Positions 49,680 through 57,563 of a DNA stretch of 64,000 bases are shown piece by piece (the stretch's first letter is position 1; every line of letters begins with the position of its first letter). The position numbers and the translations under genes are program-made. This DNA is from Lacihabitans soyangensis (GTDB taxonomy: Bacteria; Bacteroidota; Bacteroidia; Cytophagales; Spirosomataceae). The stretch lies in the NCBI RefSeq assembly GCF_024343775.1, contig NZ_RJUF01000183.1, positions 42,386 to 106,385 of the forward strand, given 5' to 3'. The notes under the pieces were generated by a model that did not search any database, was not told where the DNA came from, and was given only the letters and a program-made list of their open reading frames with translations.

Positions 49680-51095
49680 CTAATTGTTAAATTTTAAGTT
49701 TTCGGAAAGTTCGATTTTGTTTATTAAGTAGTCAATACTATACTCAGCTTCGAAAATAAAATTACCTTGCTTCGATATATTATTGTAAAGTATTTCAGAA
49801 TCGATAGACACTTTTTCAAATATACTATGAAAACTCTCTTTGTTTTTGACATCTGACAAATCAATTAAAAAATGGTTATTTATATAGTTTGAATAAAGTG
49901 AATATAATACAAATTCATGTCTTTTAAAGGCAATTGGAGTCTCAGATTTTTTAGGTGAATTACCAGGTAATAACAGATTCTTATTCCATTCAAGGAACTC
50001 TTCAATCCTAATTTCTTTATTTTTTATTTTTTCAAACATTTCGATATCAGTGGATTGAAGATAAATTAGGATTGTAAGTACACTGGGTATTGTATAATCA
50101 TTTTTATTGAACGAGTATAAAATTGTTCTAAGTTTGTAAAGCAATTGTTTTGTAGCCCTAAGTTTGAAGTTTTTGTTTTGAGCAAAGACAGTAATGAAAC
50201 TCAATAATTGTGATATTTCATTTACTTGAAAGCCATAATCGTTTCTGAATTCAACATAGTGTTCGTTAAAATTAAGAGCTTCAAAAGAAATTTCGATGAA
50301 TTTGTTTAGTTTGGGTTTTGGAAGTGAAAATTCTAAATCAATAAATCGTTTCAAATACTCATTTCCATCAATTTGGTCGCTTCCATAATAACCTCTTACA
50401 GTATTGGCCAATTGCTCCTTGTCAACCGACAAAACAAAAACTATATTATCTACCGAAAACAAATGCTTTATTAATTCTAAAACTTCAACTGCATAAGAGG
50501 GTTTACAGCGGTCTAACTCGTCGATGTAGAACACGATGGGTTTACCTTTTCCTACACTTTCTGCGAAATTTCTTAGAGACTCTCTGAATCCTGCAACAGT
50601 TTTTTTCTGATTTTTATATTCTTCGATTAAACTTTTGAAAGGTTTACCCATTTCCTCACCGATTAAATTGGCTAAGTCCTCGTATCCATCTTTCCCTGCA
50701 ATTTTTTTTCCTGCAATTTTTAGTAAAACTGGTAATGATTTTATGAAAAGACCAGTTCCTTTTTCTAAAACTTTATCTAGCAGTTCCTGATTTGGGTCTT
50801 TGATATCTTCCGAAATCTCACTTATTATTGAAACCAAAGCATTTTCAGAATAATCATCTTCCCAAGCATTATAGTAAACTACCTGAAATTCTTCTTTTTT
50901 TAATTTTTCTCTCCAACGATTCACAAAAAATGTTTTGCCATCACCCCAACGATTGTTGAGAGCCATTACAAAACCGGAGGGATAATTTTTAATGATTTGG
51001 GTAAGATTATCGGCGTATTTTTCTCTTTCAAGTTTACAATCCTCAAATGGATTATCTGGATTTATTTTGTTTTCAATGTCTCTGAGAGTTTTCAT
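49680..51095 (-). CDS. KAP-family P-loop NTPase
   Basis: A 471-residue cytosolic NTPase counted from ATG 51095; a TTG at 51134 would add 13 residues. Walker A is RWGDGKTFF (Lys54-Thr55), NAWEDDYSENAL near residue 76 is the KAP hallmark, and Walker B is VFYIDELDRCKPSYA (Asp192, Glu193, Asp195-Arg196). A weakly hydrophobic stretch at 115-132 sits where many KAP proteins have a membrane insertion. The C-terminal 250 residues are helical and A/T-rich in codon use. KAP NTPases occur in mobile islands and in several antiviral systems. It stands alone beside a tRNA with a duplicated fragment, which fits a transferred defence-type gene, but no partner effector is adjacent. Confidence 0.9.
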   Translation of the reverse strand: MKTLRDIENKINPDNPFEDCKLEREKYADNLTQIIKNYPSGFVMALNNRWGDGKTFFVNRWREKLKKEEFQVVYYNAWEDDYSENALVSIISEISEDIKDPNQELLDKVLEKGTGLFIKSLPVLLKIAGKKIAGKDGYEDLANLIGEEMGKPFKSLIEEYKNQKKTVAGFRESLRNFAESVGKGKPIVFYIDELDRCKPSYAVEVLELIKHLFSVDNIVFVLSVDKEQLANTVRGYYGSDQIDGNEYLKRFIDLEFSLPKPKLNKFIEISFEALNFNEHYVEFRNDYGFQVNEISQLLSFITVFAQNKNFKLRATKQLLYKLRTILYSFNKNDYTIPSVLTILIYLQSTDIEMFEKIKNKEIRIEEFLEWNKNLLLPGNSPKKSETPIAFKRHEFVLYSLYSNYINNHFLIDLSDVKNKESFHSIFEKVSIDSEILYNNISKQGNFIFEAEYSIDYLINKIELSENLKFNN

Positions 51096-51134
51096 TTTTG
51101 TGTTTTGTACTTTTATAAAATGTGAAATTTTCAA

Positions 51135-51160
51135 TAACTAATCAACCTGATAATTAGTTA
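51135..51160. promoter_or_regulatory. 8-bp inverted repeat upstream of the KAP gene
   Basis: TAACTAAT (51135-51142) and ATTAGTTA (51153-51160) are exact inverted repeats with a 10-nt spacer. They lie in the divergent gap between the KAP NTPase and amidase genes and could be an operator for either. Confidence 0.5.
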
Positions 51161-51212
51161 GATGAATAATATTATCATAAATTTACTTATTATCAAAAAG
51201 TTATTTTTATAA

Positions 51213-52829
51213 ATGAAAAAACTATTCCTATTAGCATTTACAATCTTATCAATTAAGCACTCATCTTTCACCCAAGAAAAGAAATCATTTCCGATAATCG
51301 CCAACAAGGATCATCAGAATGCTCGGATGAGGTATAAGGTGGTGAGCTCTAATGTGTTGGATAAACAAAAACTCACGGCTGCGTTTGTTGATGAAATTTC
51401 TAAACTTGGAAAGGATAAATATGAAAGACTTGCTCCCATGATTTTAGAGAAAAGTATTCCTGAAATTCAAGAATTTATATCTGATAAGAAATTTACTTAC
51501 AGGGATTTAACATTGTTTTATCTTTACAGAATCCATAAATATGAACTTAATCCTGAACTTAGTTTGAATGCAGTCATCAGTCTAAATCCTGATGTTCTGA
51601 AAGAGGCCGCTGCGAAAGATAAAGGAAAGAAAAAGGGGCTTTTGTATGGTATGCCTATTCTCTTAAAGGACAACATCGGATATGATAATTTGCCAACTAC
51701 GGCAGGTGCGGAAGTGCTCAAAGATAACAGAACAAAGGATGCCTTTATAGTTAAAAGGCTAAAATCTGAGGGTACTATTATTCTAGGAAAGGCCAATTTG
51801 AGTGAATGGGCCTACTATTTCTGTAACGGATGCCCGCTAGGCTACAGTGCTGTGGGTGGCCAAACCATGAATGCCTATGGACGTATGATTCATGAAAGTG
51901 GAGGCTCAAGCTCAGGTAGTGGAGCGTCTATTGCGGCTAATCTTGCTGTGGCAGCTGTGGGTAGCGAAACTTCTGGCTCTATTTTGTCGCCTTCTTCGCT
52001 CAATTCATTGGTTGGGCTGAAACCTACAGTTGGTCTGTTGAGTCGTTCGGGAATTGTGCCGATTTCTAGTACCCTAGATACACCGGGTCCAATGACCAAA
52101 AACGTGACAGACAATGCAATTTTGCTCGAAGCCATGCTTGGTTATGACGCTAAAGATAGCAGATATCCGAAGGGTTCTTCTCCTAAAGATTTTGTAAAAG
52201 AACTTAAAAATTATGATTTAAAAGGTAAACGTTTTGGGGCATTCAAAAACCTTATGCAGCAGGCCAATTACGCCAAAATGGTAAACATCTTGAAAGAGAA
52301 CGGTGCAACGGTGGTCGAACTTGAAAATACCAACCCTAAAATGGATGGATTTAGGTCAATTCTTAGCCTTGATATGAAAAAGGACTTGCCGGAATATTTA
52401 AATGCTTATGCTTCTAGTAATATTTCTGTAAAATCGGTGAAAGACGTTATGGAGTACAATCTGAAAGATGAATTTTTAAGAGCTCCTTATGGTCAAGAGC
52501 TTTTTGAGGGTATTTATAAGGATACACTTTCTGATGCCAATTTTGAAAAATTAAAGAAGACAGTTCACGAAAATGCCGTTTCTTATTTTGATGGGCACTT
52601 TAAAGAAAATAAACTGGATTTCGTATTGTCCATCAACAACACGCATGCGGGTGTGGCAGCGGCGGCGTTTTACCCTTGTCTTACATTGCCGATGGGCTAT
52701 TTAGAACAAGATCAACCGCAGGGATTGACATTGATAGCTCCTTCTTGGAGTGAGAAATCGCTTTTGCAGGCAGCCTATGCTATAGAAAAACTATCCAAGG
52801 CGAGAAAAATACCAGAAAATTACAAATGA
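51213..52829 (+). CDS. Exported amidase-signature-family amidase
   Basis: A 538-residue protein with a signal peptide (about 1-20). The amidase signature domain contains GLLYGMPILLKDNIG (catalytic Lys), GGSSSGSGASIAANLAVAAVGSETSGSI in parts (the two catalytic serines), SPSSLNSLVGLKPTVGLLSR and DTPGPMTKNVTDNAILLEAM. C-terminal PCLTLPMGYLEQDQPQGLTLIAP closes the fold. It hydrolyses amide bonds in the periplasm; substrate not predictable. A 156-nt gap with no terminator separates it from the lipoprotein gene. Confidence 0.92.
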   Translation: MKKLFLLAFTILSIKHSSFTQEKKSFPIIANKDHQNARMRYKVVSSNVLDKQKLTAAFVDEISKLGKDKYERLAPMILEKSIPEIQEFISDKKFTYRDLTLFYLYRIHKYELNPELSLNAVISLNPDVLKEAAAKDKGKKKGLLYGMPILLKDNIGYDNLPTTAGAEVLKDNRTKDAFIVKRLKSEGTIILGKANLSEWAYYFCNGCPLGYSAVGGQTMNAYGRMIHESGGSSSGSGASIAANLAVAAVGSETSGSILSPSSLNSLVGLKPTVGLLSRSGIVPISSTLDTPGPMTKNVTDNAILLEAMLGYDAKDSRYPKGSSPKDFVKELKNYDLKGKRFGAFKNLMQQANYAKMVNILKENGATVVELENTNPKMDGFRSILSLDMKKDLPEYLNAYASSNISVKSVKDVMEYNLKDEFLRAPYGQELFEGIYKDTLSDANFEKLKKTVHENAVSYFDGHFKENKLDFVLSINNTHAGVAAAAFYPCLTLPMGYLEQDQPQGLTLIAPSWSEKSLLQAAYAIEKLSKARKIPENYK

Positions 52830-52985
52830 GGTTTTTATAAATATTTTGCTGCTTTTTTCGGAATTCATTGCGAGGTTCAATCAAATCTTGCCAGTAATAA
52901 TTTGCAGTCGAGTTTTCAATATGCCGGACAGAAGATTCAGAATTTCTTTTTTTAGCGTATTTTTGAGGAAATAACCTTTGAATAA

Positions 52986-53639
52986 ATGAAAAAAGTAGTC
53001 TTTCTGTTATTATTTGGATTTTTAGTTTCGTGTAATTCCAACAAAACCGAACAAAGCAGCCCAACCGAACAAACTTTAACCGAAATCAAACTAGATAGTT
53101 TAGGAATAGAAAATTTCTTTGCAGATAGCACACTGAAAAATATTTCAGCTTCTGAAATAAAAGACTTGACTCAAAATCTACCAGATACAAGTCTTTTTGC
53201 CGGTCTCGACGACGGTTTTTTACGTTTAGATTCCATCAAGAAGGCAGGAGAATACGAAAACTATCTTTCAAAACTCGATATCGGCATGTACAAGGACATT
53301 CGTGGAGTACATTTTAAAGATATCAAATTAAGCAATTCGGCGTCCTTAAAGCTTTGGGGATTTGATTATTCTTCTTACGAGGCCTGTCCTTATTCGAATG
53401 GTAAAGTGGTCTTCATCAGTAAATTCGTGAATGGCAAAAACGTAGAATGCGTTCCTTTTTCTTATTATCACAATTGGGCAGATGCTCCTTTTTATGAAAA
53501 CTTTAAGACCAATTCGGTGTTTGACGAAAACGCCAAGATGTCCGTAGTGGAATATCAAGTAAGTGGTGGCCTTGATGAAAAAGACAAAGAATATACCAAC
53601 AAAGCTACGGTGAAGAGAGAGTTTAAAATGGGTATTTGA
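52986..53639 (+). CDS. Lipoprotein of unknown function
   Basis: A 217-residue protein with lipobox LVSC (Cys16) followed by an Asn/Ser/Thr/Glu-rich linker. The rest is a soluble domain (about 40-217) with no family I recognise; IRGVHFKDIKLSNSASLKLWGFDYS and NGKNVECVPFSYYHNWADAPFY, here named by their first residues, are its most distinctive parts. Probably anchored to the outer or inner membrane on the periplasmic face. Confidence 0.7.
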   Translation: MKKVVFLLLFGFLVSCNSNKTEQSSPTEQTLTEIKLDSLGIENFFADSTLKNISASEIKDLTQNLPDTSLFAGLDDGFLRLDSIKKAGEYENYLSKLDIGMYKDIRGVHFKDIKLSNSASLKLWGFDYSSYEACPYSNGKVVFISKFVNGKNVECVPFSYYHNWADAPFYENFKTNSVFDENAKMSVVEYQVSGGLDEKDKEYTNKATVKREFKMGI

Positions 53640-53722
53640 AAACTTTACCTTTCCAATTTCTATTTTTTGGTTGATTAACTTTAAATTCCTTACTTTAGTA
53701 TTTCAAATTTATTCAACCAATC

Positions 53723-55381
53723 ATGAAAAAAATCTCGGTGCTATGGCTCAGCACATTGGTTTTGCTATTCTCTAGCTTTACCATTTCTCCGCTAATTAAG
53801 GTCACTGTTCGTTCAGCAGATGTCATCATCTATGGCGGAACTTCTGCTGCCATTACAGCTGCCGTCCATGTCAAAAAAATGGGCAAATCCGTCATTGTTG
53901 TTTCGCCAGACAAGCACCTTGGAGGTTTATCTGCCGGTGGTTTGGGTTTTACTGATACGGGAAACAAAGAGGTTATTGGAGGGCTTTCTCGGGAGTTTTA
54001 CCAAAGACTTTACCAGCATTATCAAAGCTCGGACGCTTGGAAATGGCAAAAAAAGGAAGAATATGGCAACAAAGGACAAGGAACACCGGCCATTGATGGC
54101 ACCAACCGCACGATGTGGATTTTTGAGCCACATGCCGCCGAAAAGGTTTTTGAAGACTTTGTGAAAGAGCATAAAATAGAGGTTTTCCGAAATGAATGGC
54201 TCAATAGATCGGCCGAAGGAATCAAAAAAACCAATGGAAGCATTCAATCCATAAAGACACTTTCGGGTAATATTTATAAAGGGAAAATGTTTATCGATGC
54301 CACTTATGAAGGCGATTTGATGGCCCTATCTGGAGTAAGTTATCATGTTGGGCGTGAAGCAAATAGTGTTTATGGCGAAAAATGGAATGGGGTGCAAGCT
54401 GGTATTTTTCATCATGGGCATCATTTTAAGTCAAAAGTCAGTCCTTACAAGATTTCAGGCGACCCGAAAAGTGGTTTGTTACCCGAGATTTCTAGCGAAA
54501 AACCAGGACCAAATGGAAGTGGTGACAGTAAAATTCAGGCTTATTGTTTCAGGCTGTGTTTGAGCAATCACCCCGAAAATCGCGTTCCTTTCCCAAAACC
54601 GATAGGCTATGACCCCGCTAGATACGAATTGTTGGCGAGGGTATTTGATGCAGGTTGGAGAGAGACTTTCGATAAGTTTGATGCAATTCCAAACAGAAAA
54701 ACAGACACCAACAACCATGGACCGTTTAGTACAGATTACATCGGCAAAAACTATGATTACCCAGAAGCCAGCTATGAGCGACGTCAACAAATCATAAAAG
54801 AGCATGAATTGTATCAAAAAGGATTGCTTTATTTCTTACAAAACGACCCTCGAGTGCCAGCGGACGTACACGAACAAATGCAAAAATGGGGATTGCCCAA
54901 GGACGAATTTACAGACAATGGCAATTGGCCACATCAGTTATATATTCGTGAGGCCAGAAGAATGGTGGGCGATTTTGTGATGACCGAGGCCGACGCATTG
55001 GGTAAAACGGTGGTTCCAAAACCTATTGGTATGGGCTCCTATACGCTGGATTCGCACAATATTCAGCGATATGTGACCGAAGACGGATATGTTCAAAATG
55101 AGGGAGATATAGGAGTGCATCCCGACAAACCTTATTCTATTGCTTATGGTTCTATTTTACCGAAGGAGTCTGAGTGCAATAATCTTTTAGTTCCTGTGTG
55201 TGTATCGAGTTCTCACATTGCCTATGGATCTATACGTATGGAGCCAGTTTTTATGATACTTGGTCAATCGGCTGCTGCAGCTGCAGTTTTGGCGATTGAA
55301 CAGAAAACTACACCTCAAAGACTATCTTATGCCGATTTGGAAGCTATTTTGGTGAAATTTGGACAGAGGTTGAGGCTTTGA
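53723..55381 (+). CDS. Exported FAD-dependent oxidoreductase
   Basis: A 552-residue protein with an N-terminal hydrophobic signal (about 1-27). The dinucleotide-binding motif is DVIIYGGTSAAITAAVHVKK, with KHLGGLSAGGLGFTDTGN as the second family block, FIDATYEGDLMALSGVSYHVGRE, and C-terminal SYTLDSHNIQRYV and SSSHIAYGSIRMEPVFMILGQSAAAAA. It matches the FAD_oxidored family (PF12831-type), frequent in polysaccharide-use loci of Bacteroidota. Monocistronic here. Substrate unknown. Confidence 0.9.
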   Translation: MKKISVLWLSTLVLLFSSFTISPLIKVTVRSADVIIYGGTSAAITAAVHVKKMGKSVIVVSPDKHLGGLSAGGLGFTDTGNKEVIGGLSREFYQRLYQHYQSSDAWKWQKKEEYGNKGQGTPAIDGTNRTMWIFEPHAAEKVFEDFVKEHKIEVFRNEWLNRSAEGIKKTNGSIQSIKTLSGNIYKGKMFIDATYEGDLMALSGVSYHVGREANSVYGEKWNGVQAGIFHHGHHFKSKVSPYKISGDPKSGLLPEISSEKPGPNGSGDSKIQAYCFRLCLSNHPENRVPFPKPIGYDPARYELLARVFDAGWRETFDKFDAIPNRKTDTNNHGPFSTDYIGKNYDYPEASYERRQQIIKEHELYQKGLLYFLQNDPRVPADVHEQMQKWGLPKDEFTDNGNWPHQLYIREARRMVGDFVMTEADALGKTVVPKPIGMGSYTLDSHNIQRYVTEDGYVQNEGDIGVHPDKPYSIAYGSILPKESECNNLLVPVCVSSSHIAYGSIRMEPVFMILGQSAAAAAVLAIEQKTTPQRLSYADLEAILVKFGQRLRL

Positions 55382-55400
55382 GGGATAAATTAGTGTGTCA

Positions 55401-55599
55401 CTAACCACCACGACCTACGGTCGACCCTGCTTTCACAAGGAGGGTGTAGGTTTGGTTGTCTTATTTTGGCTTTTGTGTTTTGATTTTTCGCTTTGCTAAA
55501 ATCGGATCTAGTTTAATTTCAAAATTATCAAAAATCTTAATTACAACCACCCCTTACCCTCCTTGCCAAGGAGGGTCGGCCGAAGGCCGGGGTGGTTAG
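55401..55599. mobile_element. 199-bp inverted-repeat element, copy 1 (MITE/REP-like)
   Basis: Bounded by imperfect terminal inverted repeats of about 43 nt (CTAACCACC... at 55401-55444 and ...GGTGGTTAG at 55557-55599). Each end folds into two small hairpins: one CCGAAGG-type GC palindrome and one CCCTCCTT/AAGGAGGG. No coding capacity. It is about 87% identical by my count to the element at 56061-56259, exactly 660 bp downstream, and the DUF559 gene lies between them. A degenerate extra right end is at about 55630-55655. Confidence 0.8.
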
Positions 55600-55672
55600 T
55601 ATGCGTTTCAATTATTAAAAAAATAACATGGTCGGCCGAAGGCCGAGGTGGTTTGTACGCATCATATTTATT

Positions 55673-56038
55673 TCAAACCCTAAAACTGGCCTCAATCTCC
55701 CTCAAAACTGCCTCAGTCTGTTCAAAAACATACTTATTTTCAAATCTCAGAGTTTTAATTCCAAAATTATGAAGAAGAAATATATCTCTTCTTTTGTCTT
55801 TTTCTATGCCTTCCGGTTCAAAATGACCTTGACCATCTAATTCTATTGCTAATCTTTCGGCCGGACAGTAAAAGTCTAAAATACAGTTTTCTACAGAATG
55901 TTGTCTTCGGAATTTTCTACCTGACAACTGTTTGTTTTTTAAGAAATTCCAGAGGAATATTTCGGCTGAGGTGCTGTTGTTTCTTAGGTTTTTTCGGTAC
56001 GGTTCTAGTTCTTTTTTGTTGTTGATTTGTTGTTTCAT
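55673..56038 (-). CDS. DUF559 (Vsr/PD-(D/E)XK-like) endonuclease-domain protein
   Basis: A 121-residue protein of the DUF559 type: NNSTSAEIFLWNFLKNKQL, GRKFRRQHSVENCILDFYC, LAIELDGQGHFEPEG and LRFENKYVF. The likely metal site is Asp55 in ILDFYC and Glu66-x-Asp68 in AIELDGQ, with Glu26 upstream, the pattern shared with Vsr mismatch endonucleases. The ATG at 56038 is used instead of one at 56068 that runs into the flanking repeat. The gene is framed by two copies of a 199-bp inverted-repeat element, so it may be the nuclease that mobilises or maintains these elements. Confidence 0.88.
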   Translation of the reverse strand: MKQQINNKKELEPYRKNLRNNSTSAEIFLWNFLKNKQLSGRKFRRQHSVENCILDFYCPAERLAIELDGQGHFEPEGIEKDKRRDIFLLHNFGIKTLRFENKYVFEQTEAVLREIEASFRV

Positions 56039-56060
56039 TTTTGTGTTAGAATTTGAGTGT

Positions 56061-56259
56061 CTAACCACCCCGACCTTCGGTCGACCCTCCTTTCACAAGG
56101 AGGGAAGTGGATTAGCGTGTTTAATTTGGCATTAGTGTTTTGATTTTTCGCTTCGCTAAAATCGGGTCTGGTTTAATTTCAAAATTAGCAAAAATCTTTA
56201 TTACAACCACTCCTTACCCTCCTTCCCAAGGAGGGTCGGCCGTAGGCCGGGGTGGTTAG
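56061..56259. mobile_element. 199-bp inverted-repeat element, copy 2 (MITE/REP-like)
   Basis: Same size, ends and internal layout as the copy at 55401, including the internal GATTTTTCGCTTCGCTAAAATC hairpin arms (short forms TTTTCGC and GCTAAAA). Ends: 56061-56104 and 56217-56259. A degenerate right-end copy (GGTCGG...GGTTAG) follows at about 56290-56315. It lies between the DUF559 gene start and the end of the FG-GAP gene. Confidence 0.8.
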
Positions 56260-56349
56260 TAGGTATTTTATATATTTAAAAACTTAACAAGGTCGGACAA
56301 TTGCCGATTTGGTTAGTATGCGTCCTCTATTTTCAAATTCCCTTAATCC

Positions 56350-57504
56350 TCACCTCACCCCATTCTCCAACAGAAACACCCCATTTTTATTGGCAATAAT
56401 GATATCAAGCTTTTTGTCTTTGTTCATGTCTTTTACGGCTATGTTTAGGCCTGCACCGGAGTCGGAGTCTATGATATGTTCGGTGTAGTATGGTGCTTTT
56501 TTAGGATGAAGGTCAAACCACATTAGTATCGGTGCATCTCCATCGCCAGCGTCGTTGCCGTTGTGGGCTAGAAATCTTTTTCCTGTTATATAATCTTTTC
56601 TTCCGTCCCCGTTGATATCGGCCATTATGGAGGAGTGAGTTTGGGCTGTGGTACGACTTATTTCGTGCATTTTAAAGTTGATTTGGCCGTTTTCTGATAT
56701 TTGCTCGTACCACCAAACGCCCAATTTGTGAGCAGAGGCCGTAAGAACATCGTTTTTGCCATCGCCATTCATGTCCAATACCTGCATGTGCGAGCAGGCG
56801 TCACCCAGGTTGGCTGCATGGAATGTCCAATCTCCTGAACTCTGGTTTTTCTTGCCTTCAAACCAACCTTCCTTTATTACTACGTCTTTTATGCCGTCCA
56901 TATTTATATCTCCAAAGCCAATTCCGTGCGAGAAACGCTCGGTACCATTTACGTTTTCTTGGCTCAGGTTATGTCTTTTCCATGCTGTCTCACCCTTTTT
57001 GGTTGGGGCTTGTAGCCAAACAATCTGTTTTTTCTTCACGTCACCACAAAGAATATCCAATCTTCCGTCACCGTCGATGTCTATAAAGCCAGGCGATTCA
57101 TTGGCGATGCCCATAGAATCGGCCATAATGTGTTTTTTCCACTGGCGTGGTATATTTTTTGGGTTTTCGAACCAAAAAGCAGGCTTTCCGGGATAATCTA
57201 TAATAATTACATCGTCCCAGCCGTCAAGATTTACATCCATGGCATGGTTTAGGAAAGATTCGCAGTATTCTTTTCTTGGGTCGAAAGTTCGGGATGGGGC
57301 CATTTCTTGGCGAGTCCAGTTTGGGGCCTCAAACCAATAATAGCCAGCAATGATGTCAGTTTTGCCATCCTTGTTGAGGTCGGCGACAGCTACTCCTTCA
57401 GAAACGAAGTCTCTGGTTAAGACCGTTTTTTTGAATGTTGGTACTTGGCCAAAAGCAATTGTTGCTATTAGGCAGAAAATGGATAGAATTATTATTTTTT
57501 TCAT
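56350..57504 (-). CDS. Exported FG-GAP/VCBS-repeat protein
   Basis: A 384-residue protein with a signal peptide (MKKIIILSIFCLIATIAFGQ). It repeats a calcium-binding D-x-N/D-x-D-G motif at least six times (DLNKDGKTD, DVNLDGWDD, DIDGDGRLD, DINMDGIKD, DMNGDGKND, DINGDGRKD, DMNKDKKLD), the FG-GAP/VCBS beta-propeller pattern. Likely a secreted or surface ligand-binding propeller. It opens the series of minus-strand exported proteins to 62961. ATG 57504 was chosen because it directly precedes the signal peptide. Confidence 0.92.
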   Translation of the reverse strand: MKKIIILSIFCLIATIAFGQVPTFKKTVLTRDFVSEGVAVADLNKDGKTDIIAGYYWFEAPNWTRQEMAPSRTFDPRKEYCESFLNHAMDVNLDGWDDVIIIDYPGKPAFWFENPKNIPRQWKKHIMADSMGIANESPGFIDIDGDGRLDILCGDVKKKQIVWLQAPTKKGETAWKRHNLSQENVNGTERFSHGIGFGDINMDGIKDVVIKEGWFEGKKNQSSGDWTFHAANLGDACSHMQVLDMNGDGKNDVLTASAHKLGVWWYEQISENGQINFKMHEISRTTAQTHSSIMADINGDGRKDYITGKRFLAHNGNDAGDGDAPILMWFDLHPKKAPYYTEHIIDSDSGAGLNIAVKDMNKDKKLDIIIANKNGVFLLENGVR

Positions 57505-57563
57505 ATGGTTGAATATTTTGACGCAGGGCAAACGGAGTTTTAAACAAAGTTCAAATACATTTT

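Noticed and set aside
55563..55840. Two short plus-strand frames across the repeat and the DUF559 gene
   Set aside because: They read the palindromic repeat ends and the antisense of the DUF559 gene; no protein-like conservation.
55401..56259. CRISPR array
   Set aside because: Only two long repeats 660 bp apart with a gene between them; no short regularly spaced repeats and no cas genes.
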